From Bacteroidetes bacterium 43-16 (GTDB taxonomy: Bacteria > Bacteroidota > Bacteroidia > Chitinophagales > Chitinophagaceae), in contig MKTB01000020.1 of assembly GCA_001897525.1 (NCBI GenBank), positions 1 through 64,000 on the forward strand: DNA of 64,000 nucleotides, in the 5' to 3' direction. Position numbers and translations under genes: made by a program. A model generated the notes under the pieces. That model worked only from the letters and a program-made list of their open reading frames with translations, was not told where the DNA came from and did no database searches. Positions 17,598-25,498 of the stretch are shown here, piece after piece. How positions within the stretch are numbered: position 1 is the stretch's first letter; the number at the start of each line of letters is the position of its first letter.

Positions 17598-18506
17598 ATG
17601 AGCTATGCATTGTTAATGGTAAGACCTGTCCGTTTCGGCTACAATGCCGAAACGGCAGTAAACAATGTCTTCCAGGTAGCAGGTCAGAACCAGGAAGAAG
17701 TACAGGCAAGTGCCTTACAAGAATTTGATCATTTTGTGGCGACCTTACGCAGTCATGATATCGACGTAGTGGTGGTAGAAGATACCGTAGAGCCACATAC
17801 ACCGGACAGTATTTTTCCGAATAACTGGATCAGTTTTCATAAAAACAGCACGATCGTGCTTTACCCTATGTTTGCCGCTAACAGGAGACTGGAACGCAAA
17901 GAGACGGTTATAGAAGCGATCAAAAGCAGGTTCCAGATCGATAGTACGATAGACCTGACCAAGAATGAGTCTCATGACGTGTTCCTGGAAGGTACGGGCA
18001 GCATTATCCTGGACCGGGACAATAAGATCGCTTATGCCTGCATCTCCCCGAGAACAGACAAGAACCTGTTCCTGGAGTTCTGTGAAGAGATGGGTTATGA
18101 GCCGGTTATTTTTAATGCCCTGGACCAGAAAGGAAAAGATATCTATCATACCAATGTGATGATGTGTCTCGGCGATAAATATGCCGTGATCTGCATGGAC
18201 AGTATCCCAGAGGCCGACCAGAGGGCTGTGGTTACGGCAACTCTGGCCCAATCGGGCAAAGTGATTGTCGATATCAGCTTTGAGCAGATGAATCATTTTG
18301 CAGGCAATATGCTGCAGGTGACCAATGTGCAGGGTGAGCAGTTCCTGGTGATGTCCAGCCAGGCCTATGCTTCTTTAACGGAAGAGCAGGTGCAGACACT
18401 GGAGTCTTTTAACCCGATTATACATGTACCTTTAAACACGATAGAAACCAATGGCGGCGGCAGTGCCCGTTGCATGATGGCGGAGATCCTGTTACCTAAA
18501 AAATAA
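17598..18506 (+). CDS. ctlX: Citrulline utilization hydrolase CtlX
   Basis: 302 aa from ATG 17598; an in-frame TTG 9 nt upstream is an unlikely start. It is a second amidinotransferase-fold protein: LMVRPVRFGYNAETAVNNVFQ, SIFPNNWISFHKNSTIVLYPM, FLEGTGSIILDRDNKIAYACISPRTD, YHTNVMMCLGDKYAVICMDSI (catalytic His), and the C-terminal TNGGGSARCMMAEIL with the nucleophilic Cys. Homologues hydrolyse citrulline to ornithine (citrulline ureidase). With the preceding arginine-deiminase-like gene it could take arginine to ornithine without carbamoyl phosphate. Confidence 0.85.
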   Translation: MSYALLMVRPVRFGYNAETAVNNVFQVAGQNQEEVQASALQEFDHFVATLRSHDIDVVVVEDTVEPHTPDSIFPNNWISFHKNSTIVLYPMFAANRRLERKETVIEAIKSRFQIDSTIDLTKNESHDVFLEGTGSIILDRDNKIAYACISPRTDKNLFLEFCEEMGYEPVIFNALDQKGKDIYHTNVMMCLGDKYAVICMDSIPEADQRAVVTATLAQSGKVIVDISFEQMNHFAGNMLQVTNVQGEQFLVMSSQAYASLTEEQVQTLESFNPIIHVPLNTIETNGGGSARCMMAEILLPKK

Positions 18507-18524
18507 AGAAAACTACTCGTAGCT

Positions 18525-20183
18525 GTGTTACAAAAGTTATTTATAAAAAACTATGCGATCATTGACGAGATCAGCATCAGTTTTGATCAACATTTAAATG
18601 TAATTACAGGGGAAACCGGCGCCGGAAAGTCAATCATTCTCGGCGCCATTTCCTTGATACTGGGCGAGCGTGCCGACAGCTCGGTACTCATCAATACCCG
18701 GGAGAAATGTATCGTTGAAGCGCATTTTGATACCAGGGACAATGCTGACTTTAATGGTTTGCTGCAGACGCATGAACTGGATGCCGAGCATCCCAGCATC
18801 ATCCGCAGGGAGATCAGCACGAGCGGCAAGTCCCGTGCTTTTGTCAATGATACACCGGTAACGCTTGCGGTGCTGAATGAACTCACGGCCTGCCTGGTGG
18901 ACCTGCATCGCCAGTTTGATAACCGCGCACTGGACGACAGCCGGTTTATGTACCAGTCGCTGGATGCCGTAGCAGGACATTTGCCTGCCGTAAAGCAATA
19001 CCAGCAGGACTTTGAGCAATACAAGCAATTACAGAAGTCTTACCAGAACCTCATGGCTGCACAGCAGCAATGGCAAAAGGAAGCGGACTATAACCAGTTT
19101 TTGTTTGATGAGCTGGAAACGGCCAACTTCCAGCCGGAAGAAATCGAGCAGCTGGAATTGCAGTTGAAACAACTCAGCCATACAGAACTGATTCAAAATA
19201 CGCTTTCAGAAAGCAATCATCTACTCACAGAAAGTGAACAGCCCATCATACAGGAAATACGCAAACTGGCCCAGCAATTGCAAGGCCTGGAAAGCTATAT
19301 GCCGGAAGCAGCGACTTTAGGCCAGCGCCTGAACAGCTGCTACGAAGAGCTGAAAGATGTGGCTGCCGATTGTGAACGGCTGCATGGGATGATCGACCTG
19401 GACCCTGCTAAACTCCTGGAGATGCAGGAGCGCCATGACCTGGGCAACCGTTTACTAAAAAAACATGGACTGACGGATACTAAAGCTCTAAGAGAGCTGC
19501 ATGAATCCCTGGCTTTAAGCATTACGCAGCAAGCACATGCAGGGGCAGACCTGTTGCAACTGGAAAAGGATATAGCACAGCAAAAGGCCGGTCTCGAGGT
19601 GCAGGCGGAGCAGATAACTGCCGTACGACGTGAGCGTGCCGTAAATTTCGGTAAAGAGATCAATGCCCTGCTCCACCTCGTAGGTATGCCTAATGCGCGT
19701 TTTGAAATTGAATTAAAACCTGCTGCCGACTTTAACAGCTTTGGTAAGGACCAGGTACAATATTTACTGGATGCCAATAAAAGTGGTAAACTGGTGGCGG
19801 TGCAGAAAGCAGCTTCGGGTGGTGAGCTCAGCCGTATTATGCTGAGCATTAAAACGCTTACGGCAAAAGCCCTGCATATGCCTACTTTGATCTTTGATGA
19901 GGTAGATACCGGTATTTCCGGAGAAGCGGCCAGGCAGGTAGGTATTTTATTACGCTCTTTGGGCGATTATCACCAGATACTCTGTATTACCCATCAGCCG
20001 CAGGTGGCCGGTAAGGGGCATCTGCATTTATATGTCTATAAAACGACACAGGACAATAAGGTCCATACACAAATCAAAACATTAAGTACAGAAGAGCGCA
20101 TTCAGTTGATCGCAACGATGATCGGAGGCGACGCTCCATCGGCTGCAGCATTGGACAATGCCAAAGAGCTGGTCATGCAATAA
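18525..20183 (+). CDS. recN: DNA repair protein RecN
   Basis: 552 aa with a GTG start at 18525, chosen because it gives the canonical opening MLQKLFIKNYAIIDEISISF. The SMC-like ATPase has Walker A GETGAGKS (29-36), a long central coiled coil (about 150-365, rich in Gln/Glu/Leu) and the C-terminal ABC signature GGELSRIMLSIK plus Walker B TLIFDEVDTGISG. RecN acts early in double-strand break repair, holding DNA ends or sister chromatids. It begins 18 bp after ctlX and may be co-transcribed. Confidence 0.95.
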   Translation: MLQKLFIKNYAIIDEISISFDQHLNVITGETGAGKSIILGAISLILGERADSSVLINTREKCIVEAHFDTRDNADFNGLLQTHELDAEHPSIIRREISTSGKSRAFVNDTPVTLAVLNELTACLVDLHRQFDNRALDDSRFMYQSLDAVAGHLPAVKQYQQDFEQYKQLQKSYQNLMAAQQQWQKEADYNQFLFDELETANFQPEEIEQLELQLKQLSHTELIQNTLSESNHLLTESEQPIIQEIRKLAQQLQGLESYMPEAATLGQRLNSCYEELKDVAADCERLHGMIDLDPAKLLEMQERHDLGNRLLKKHGLTDTKALRELHESLALSITQQAHAGADLLQLEKDIAQQKAGLEVQAEQITAVRRERAVNFGKEINALLHLVGMPNARFEIELKPAADFNSFGKDQVQYLLDANKSGKLVAVQKAASGGELSRIMLSIKTLTAKALHMPTLIFDEVDTGISGEAARQVGILLRSLGDYHQILCITHQPQVAGKGHLHLYVYKTTQDNKVHTQIKTLSTEERIQLIATMIGGDAPSAAALDNAKELVMQ

Positions 20184-20197
20184 AACATACCCTGACA

Positions 20198-20671
20198 ATG
20201 ATACCAACATTTACCGTCCCCGAATCTTTACATTATATCGTGGAGCATCATAAGGCTTTTATTGAAAAAGTATGTGCTGCAGAGCTGGTCTATACCCTGA
20301 AGAATGAAGAGGGCTATGTATCTTCGGCCTGCAACCTGATGGAGGACGATGAAGGTGTCCCCTATGATAAAATGTGCTTCTGGTCGGACAAGGCGCTGGC
20401 GGAGAGTTGTATGGTAGCAGAATGGCAGGATTGCCGGGTGGATATGATCCCTTTAAGCACTTTTATAGAAAGCTGGTGTATAGGTATGAGCAGTGAAGGC
20501 CTGATTGCCGGTACCGAAGCTTCTGCTGAAGGCATCGGTTTTGAAATTGATCCGCTGGAACTTATTCTTGAGCTTGCAGCTCAACTGGAGCACACAGGAA
20601 AAAGTATTCAACTGGAAAAGTTTAAGGATATCAATGAACTGGTACAGCAGATCAAAGATATTTTATCCTGA
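20198..20671 (+). CDS. DUF2750 domain protein
   Basis: 157 aa, acidic and soluble. It matches DUF2750: an N-terminal helix HYIVEHHKAFIEKVCAAELVYTLKNEEGYV, then DKMCFWSDKALAESCMVAEWQDCRVDMIPLSTFIESWCIGMSSEGLIAGTE. Function is unknown. It follows recN after 14 bp and precedes a strong terminator, so it ends the ctlX-recN transcription unit. Confidence 0.75.
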   Translation: MIPTFTVPESLHYIVEHHKAFIEKVCAAELVYTLKNEEGYVSSACNLMEDDEGVPYDKMCFWSDKALAESCMVAEWQDCRVDMIPLSTFIESWCIGMSSEGLIAGTEASAEGIGFEIDPLELILELAAQLEHTGKSIQLEKFKDINELVQQIKDILS

Positions 20672-20731
20672 TTTATTCACCTGTGCTCAGAAACCGACCG
20701 GTAATTACCCCGAAACAGGCTTAGAAAAGAT

Positions 20732-20776
20732 AAAATGTAAATAGCAGTTAATCGTATTAACTGCTATTTACATTTT
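20732..20776. terminator. Bidirectional terminator between DUF2750 and response regulator genes
   Basis: Perfect 20 bp stem: 20732-20751 pairs with 20757-20776 around a 5 nt loop. A- and T-rich flanks serve both converging genes. Confidence 0.92.
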
Positions 20777-20804
20777 TAATATTTATCTGGATAATCTAAG
20801 AATA

Positions 20805-21266
20805 TCAGGATAATAGTTTTTGTCTTAATAAAAATTCAAGTTGCTCATTTGAAAGAGAAAGTTTCTCGTTCATCTGTTTGATTTTCTCTCTTTCCAGGTA
20901 GATACCATAAGCCCTTTCAATGGTTTGTTCCAACTCTTCTTCACTCCATGGTTTGGTCAGGTAATGAAAGATCTGTCCCTTGTTCACCGCTTCTACCAAT
21001 GCACTCATATCAGTATATCCCGTAAGTAATATACGTATTGGATCTGTATATTTATGTAAAACCTTCTCCAGAAATTCAGTCCCCGTCATATTAGGCATTC
21101 TCTGATCTGTAATGATAATATGCACGGTATTTTCCTCTAATATCTTCAATGCTTCTTCCCCTCCTATGGCCGTAAATATTTTGTATTTAAGGCGAAAGGT
21201 AGCTTTGAATGAAATTAGATTATTTTCCTCGTCATCAACGTATAATATAGTTATTTTATCCGACAT
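20805..21266 (-). CDS. Response regulator, REC domain with coiled-coil tail, no output domain
   Basis: 153 aa from ATG 21266. The receiver domain is complete: acidic pair in LYVDDEENN, phospho-acceptor Asp in IIITDQRMPNMTG, Thr/Ser in ILLTGYTD, Lys in HYLTKPWSEEEL. The tail (about 120-153) is a charged helix, LEREKIKQMNEKLSLSNEQLEFLLRQ. There is no DNA-binding, GGDEF or HD-GYP domain, so the output is probably protein-protein. It follows the 7TMR-DISM kinase gene after 132 bp on the same strand and is its likely partner. Confidence 0.9.
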   Translation of the reverse strand: MSDKITILYVDDEENNLISFKATFRLKYKIFTAIGGEEALKILEENTVHIIITDQRMPNMTGTEFLEKVLHKYTDPIRILLTGYTDMSALVEAVNKGQIFHYLTKPWSEEELEQTIERAYGIYLEREKIKQMNEKLSLSNEQLEFLLRQKLLS

Positions 21267-21398
21267 CAAAATCAATTAAATCATTAAGAAGTTAAACGAT
21301 CTGTTATGTAAAGTTAAGGGAAATACTGAAATAACAAAGATTTCTACGCTTTTTCATTTTCCTCATTATGCAATATATAACATTTCATATTATTACAT

Positions 21399-23543
21399 TT
21401 AATTATTGTTTGTATTTAGTTTAATAGTAAAAACGGTGCCTTCATTTTTTACCGAATCTACCAATATAGTTGCATTGTGTTCTTTAATAATAGAAAATAC
21501 GATAGACATACCGAGTCCCATGCCCTCTCCTACTTTTTTGGTGGTAAAGAAGGGTTCATATAATTTAGATAAGGTCAACTCGTCCATACCTATACCATTG
21601 TCTTTGATCATGATACATATGGTATCCTCACCTTCAGAATAAGTGCTGATCTCCAGCCGTCCGCCCTCTTCGTTGCCATGCCGCTCCCTGATGGCACCAA
21701 TGGCATTGGTAATGATGTTCAGGAATACCTGGTTAAGCTTCCCGGGATAGCAAAGGATCTGGGGGCATTCTTTTAAATCTTCCACTAAGGTAATCCCATG
21801 AAGCAGGTTGTTGACAATGACCAATGTGGACCTGATACCATCATTGACATCCGCCGCTTTTAATTCTGCCTCGTCTACACGGGAAAATACGCGCAGTCCT
21901 TTCACAATCTCAGCAGTGCGGGTGGCACCATCCTGGATACCGTTCAATAAAAAGCCTATTTCTGTTTTCAGGTAGTCGAGGTCTTCATCGGATTTAAACT
22001 GGTCTATTTCCTTTTTCTTAGACTCTGTAGTGGTGTCATCTTTTAAACCGATAGACTCGATTTTTTCAAGTGCGTCCAGCAAAGCCTTGAAATCACGTCT
22101 TAAAGGACTCACATTTGAGGCCACGAAATTGATGGGATTGTTGATCTCATGGGCAATACCTGCGGTCAGTTGACCCAAGGAAGACATCTTTTCTGCAATC
22201 ACCAGTTTTGATTGTGCCTGTTTCAGGTCCTCATAAGTTTCATTCAGTATATCGTTTTTAAGTACCAGCTCTTCTGTTCGTTTATTGACCTGTTCTTCCA
22301 GGTGTATATTTTGCTCTTTCACGATGCGGGTATTCTCCCGGGCAAGTCTGAGTGCCGTTCTCCGGGAATTTTCTTTTTCTTTTTCCAGGATATTGATCCG
22401 GCTGGCCAGGGCGAGTGATAATAAGGTCATTTCGATGGCAGAGCTCAATTGCACGGAGTAATTGGTGAAGGTGCTGTATTTAAGGATACCATAGTTATAC
22501 AGCAGGTAGATAATAGAGCCTGCAATCAATTTACACCAGGCGACCACAAAATAGACGACGGAAGCTTTGCGGCTTTTTCTGAATACATAGATAGAAACCA
22601 TCAAAGCGATGAGTGCGCCTACAGTGGTTGCATTCCTCATGAACAGGAAGGAAAGCTGCCTGCTGAAAGGAATCAATATGATACTGACACCAAAGGGAAT
22701 TAAGGCAAGTATGATCAGTTTATTCAGTATCGGGAAGTCTTTCTTCAGGTTGAGGAACTGCCGGGTGAACAACAAACCTGCGGCACCGCTGAGGGAAGCA
22801 AAGAGCACCATCCCGTGCTGTTCAAAAAAGGGTGTATTGGGCCAGAAATATTGGAAAGCGATACCCTTTAACATCAACTGCGTAATGCCTGCAAAGCAAA
22901 TGAACATTACGTAGTAGAGATAACTACTGTCTTTTACCGAAGCATAGATAAAAAAGTTGTAGGTGGCCATGATGAGTACCAGCCCGAAGTAGATCCCGTT
23001 CAGCCAGTTTTTCTTCAACATTTCTGCCAGTTGTGCATTGGGCAGGTTGACACTTACGGGCAGGATCAGCGGCTGCTCTCCTTTTATCCTTACATAATAA
23101 ACAGTGGCTTGTGTGTCTTCCTGGTCCAGCCTGAAGACAAAGTCTGAACCTTTATGTTTGCGCACGCTTAAAGGTTGATCCTTCGTGAGTAATTGTCTTT
23201 TAAAGGTATCTGAGTCCTGGGGTTGCCAGAATAATTCGACTTCATCAAGAGTCGGATTATCCATATATAATACAAAAGATGGCGTGAAACTGTTGTTCTT
23301 AATGAGCAGTTTCAGCCATACACTGTTTTTATGGGTACCAAAGTTAGGTACTTCACTTTCTACCGGTTCAAATGCAGCACTCCTTGCTGTTTCAAAAGGA
23401 ACTTCTGAATCAGGCATGAATACCTGCAGGCTTTTCCCTACAAGATGACTGGAGGCACTGTCCAGCAGGATAACAGGCTGATCTTTGGCATAAGTTTTCA
23501 GGCAAAAAAGAAGCAGGAAAAAAACAATACAGTTGCGTAACAT
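21399..23543 (-). CDS. 7TMR-DISM sensor histidine kinase
   Basis: 714 aa. Signal peptide (1-19); periplasmic 7TMR-DISM extracellular domain (about 25-165, with NFGTHKNSVWLKLLIKNNS and YYVRIKGEQPLILPVSV); seven transmembrane helices (about 183-385); a coiled coil (about 390-455) and kinase core with H box LTAGIAHEINNPINFV, N box QVFLNIITNAIGAI, G1 IKDNGIGMDE and G2 GEGMGLGMSIVFSII. DISMED2 domains are thought to bind carbohydrate or other small ligands. It lies 57 bp after a methyltransferase gene and upstream of a lone REC protein, so signal recognition and relay are encoded together with two enzymes. Confidence 0.93.
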   Translation of the reverse strand: MLRNCIVFFLLLFCLKTYAKDQPVILLDSASSHLVGKSLQVFMPDSEVPFETARSAAFEPVESEVPNFGTHKNSVWLKLLIKNNSFTPSFVLYMDNPTLDEVELFWQPQDSDTFKRQLLTKDQPLSVRKHKGSDFVFRLDQEDTQATVYYVRIKGEQPLILPVSVNLPNAQLAEMLKKNWLNGIYFGLVLIMATYNFFIYASVKDSSYLYYVMFICFAGITQLMLKGIAFQYFWPNTPFFEQHGMVLFASLSGAAGLLFTRQFLNLKKDFPILNKLIILALIPFGVSIILIPFSRQLSFLFMRNATTVGALIALMVSIYVFRKSRKASVVYFVVAWCKLIAGSIIYLLYNYGILKYSTFTNYSVQLSSAIEMTLLSLALASRINILEKEKENSRRTALRLARENTRIVKEQNIHLEEQVNKRTEELVLKNDILNETYEDLKQAQSKLVIAEKMSSLGQLTAGIAHEINNPINFVASNVSPLRRDFKALLDALEKIESIGLKDDTTTESKKKEIDQFKSDEDLDYLKTEIGFLLNGIQDGATRTAEIVKGLRVFSRVDEAELKAADVNDGIRSTLVIVNNLLHGITLVEDLKECPQILCYPGKLNQVFLNIITNAIGAIRERHGNEEGGRLEISTYSEGEDTICIMIKDNGIGMDELTLSKLYEPFFTTKKVGEGMGLGMSIVFSIIKEHNATILVDSVKNEGTVFTIKLNTNNN

Positions 23544-23600
23544 ATTCTATTAATAAAAGCAGCAATTTACATTTTTAAACTATACACTGTTCAGTGCCTG

Positions 23601-24365
23601 CTATTTTATTCCTGTAGCCACAACTAAATTTAAGGACAAGGCAAAATGTCCGTTCTGATCTGCTTCCTGCAGCGTTTTATTCCAGGCTTCATGCTCTTCT
23701 GTAGTCAGCAGCTCACGCTCCAGCATCTGGGCCAGGATATAGTCCAGCCTGGTGAAAGCGATCACCTGCTGTAAGGAGTGAGATACCAGCGGATATACAT
23801 TGAACTCGATATCCCGGAAACCCGTTTGCAGCAATAAGGTGTCCAGCTCTAAAGCCACGGAACCATTAGCTACATTATGATTGGCATAAAAATCTTTTAT
23901 CCGGTTGGCCATACCAGGAAGGCCGCAATAAAGGCTTATGCTGCTCCAGTCTGTCTCCACGATCACCAGGGAGGCTCCAGGTTTCAGAACCCGGTTAAAT
24001 TCCCTGAATGCCTGTAAGGGATCGTGTACATGCTGTATTAATCTTTCATTTCTGAGGCCATGAAGTGCTTCATGATCAAAAGGCAGGTCTTCCACATTAG
24101 CTTTCACAAAAGCTACTTTTTCCATACCCTGGGCAAGTTCCTCTGCCTTCCGGATCATGGCATCTTCAATATCTACGCCAGTCACCTTTACATTACCCGG
24201 TATTAATTGAGCTAAATTAATTACATCCTGTCCTGTACCACAACCTATATCTGCAATGTGTCCCTCTTCGATATTCAGGAAGCGTTCATAGGATTTTTCT
24301 TTGATCTCTTTCAGTAATTGCGTTGTCTTTTCTAAGTATTCTATACTATACAAATTAGAACTCAT
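23601..24365 (-). CDS. Class I SAM-dependent methyltransferase
   Basis: 254 aa. SAM-binding motif I is HIADIGCGTGQDVINLA (about 34-50), followed by VTGVDIEDAMIRKAEELA (motif II) and VAFVKANVEDLPFDHEALHGLRNERLIQHVHDPLQAFREFNRVLKPGASLVIVETDWSS. This is the UbiE/Methyltransf_11 type that usually acts on small molecules. The substrate is unknown. It lies 27 bp downstream of the GNAT-like gene and 57 bp upstream of the 7TMR kinase, all on the minus strand, which suggests that the methylated product relates to the neighbouring GNAT product. Confidence 0.88.
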   Translation of the reverse strand: MSSNLYSIEYLEKTTQLLKEIKEKSYERFLNIEEGHIADIGCGTGQDVINLAQLIPGNVKVTGVDIEDAMIRKAEELAQGMEKVAFVKANVEDLPFDHEALHGLRNERLIQHVHDPLQAFREFNRVLKPGASLVIVETDWSSISLYCGLPGMANRIKDFYANHNVANGSVALELDTLLLQTGFRDIEFNVYPLVSHSLQQVIAFTRLDYILAQMLERELLTTEEHEAWNKTLQEADQNGHFALSLNLVVATGIK

Positions 24366-24392
24366 ATATAAACCGGTTTGTGTTTTGATTAA

Positions 24393-25157
24393 TTATTGTG
24401 CAAATTTAGCGGTTACTTCCTGTAAATTCCATGCGCTGATATTAGGTATGGCAATATCATAGTGAATTTCAATTTGTTTTTTACGTAAGGTTTCTACGCG
24501 CACGGCATTGACATTGTTCCTCAATTCCAGAATGGAGATCTTATCTTCTTCGGAAGCAGAATCTGCACTTTCAATATCGCTATAAAACATGGAGGTGGCT
24601 ACGAAGCCTTCGCGCGGGTAATAAAAGGTACCCTGGTCTCCTAAACGGTCATCAACTCTGTAGCCTATGCTCTCTGCCAGCTTTACCGTATAGGGTGCAC
24701 ATAGTGCAAATAATGTTTTGATCCCGATCTGGGAAGAGATAGCAACACCCACACGGGACAGGAATATACTGCCTACGCCATAACCGGCTATTTCCCTGGA
24801 ATTCCATAAGCCGCAACCCTCTCCGGTGCCTTCCAGGGCACATTCTTTTACCAGGTCACAGATCCGCGGATCATAACGGCCAATGGCTTCTTCTACCGGT
24901 AAAGGTTGTGTACCGCCGGCTACATGGATCCTTGCTCCACCATACAGTTTGGTCTTATCCAGTGATTCTACCACGATCACAAACACTGCCGGGTTCTTCA
25001 CCCATTCGTAATTGGCAGAAGTGACCATTTTTAAATTGTATACCTCCAGAACATGTTGATGTCCTTCTATGAATCGCATACAGGTATCCGGATCATCTAT
25101 CGCACGAAATGCCCTAAGTCTGACTTGAGGAATTTCTCTTTCTAAATTATTATCCAT
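24393..25157 (-). CDS. GNAT-fold acyltransferase-like protein, family not identified
   Basis: 254 aa. A GNAT-like core is visible: FVIVVESLDKTKLYGGARIHVAGG (strands 2-3), then GSIFLSRVGVAISSQIGIKTLFALCAPYTVKLAESIGYRV, which reads as the acyl-CoA-binding strand-loop-helix followed by the motif B strand and helix. The insert between these (GRYDPRICDLVKECALEGTGEGCGLWNSREIAGYG) is reminiscent of the arrangement in acyl-homoserine-lactone and N-acyl amino acid synthases, but this is shape similarity only. It heads the methyltransferase / 7TMR kinase / response regulator set. I cannot assign a substrate. Confidence 0.6.
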   Translation of the reverse strand: MDNNLEREIPQVRLRAFRAIDDPDTCMRFIEGHQHVLEVYNLKMVTSANYEWVKNPAVFVIVVESLDKTKLYGGARIHVAGGTQPLPVEEAIGRYDPRICDLVKECALEGTGEGCGLWNSREIAGYGVGSIFLSRVGVAISSQIGIKTLFALCAPYTVKLAESIGYRVDDRLGDQGTFYYPREGFVATSMFYSDIESADSASEEDKISILELRNNVNAVRVETLRKKQIEIHYDIAIPNISAWNLQEVTAKFAQ

Positions 25158-25498
25158 CTTTTATTCCTCTGGAACTAAAATTAGTTTAATGATTAAAACC
25201 TGAAATGCATGTAGCGGTTTTGGTAAACAAAACACCACATGCATTAATTATTAAATAAATAGTTGGGTGCAGAATGCTTTTATCTCAACATTAAGGTATG
25301 CGTGGTAGCAGGAATGTACTGTCAATTCTCCAGGTTATAAGAGGCTATTGGTGAGTCTTGGTCATTTTACGTACATTCCAAATGTACCACTTTTCAATGA
25401 ATAATTAAAAGATACCGGCAAGAATTAATAAGAATACAACACAAATACTAAACCTATTTCTTCTTTTAAAATGTGCAACTTGCCGGTATCTGCATTGA
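25158..25498. promoter_or_regulatory. 341 bp regulatory region upstream of the GNAT-like gene
   Basis: No gene. It holds a hairpin at 25204-25245 (AATGCATGT with ACATGCATT, nested GTTTTG with CAAAAC). Three copies of the half-site AATGTAC/GTACATT lie at 25313-25319, 25371-25377 and 25381-25387, the last two forming the palindrome GTACATT-CCA-AATGTAC. A minus-strand -7 box TACATTTG (25379-25386) sits inside that palindrome. A 13 bp inverted repeat, AGATACCGGCAAG, pairs 25410-25422 with 25479-25491. Read from the minus strand this gives a leader of about 215 nt for the GNAT-like gene. Confidence 0.5.
25410..25491. terminator. Long inverted repeat after the T9SS Ig-like gene
   Basis: AGATACCGGCAAG (25410-25422) and CTTGCCGGTATCT (25479-25491) are perfect complements 56 nt apart, starting 8 bp after the stop at 25499. 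It probably ends the minus-strand transcript, although the large AT-rich loop is unusual for a simple terminator. Confidence 0.5.

Noticed and set aside
17745-18296. Antisense reading frame of 183 aa under ctlX
   Set aside because: It lies wholly on the opposite strand of a well-supported enzyme and has no recognisable domain; long antisense frames are common in this codon usage.
19340-19849. Antisense Ser/Arg-rich reading frame of 169 aa under recN
   Set aside because: It is the mirror of a real gene with biased composition typical of shadow frames.
24393-25157. Calling the GNAT-like gene a LuxI-type autoinducer synthase
   Set aside because: The LuxI invariant residues could not be aligned with confidence; only fold-like similarity is claimed.
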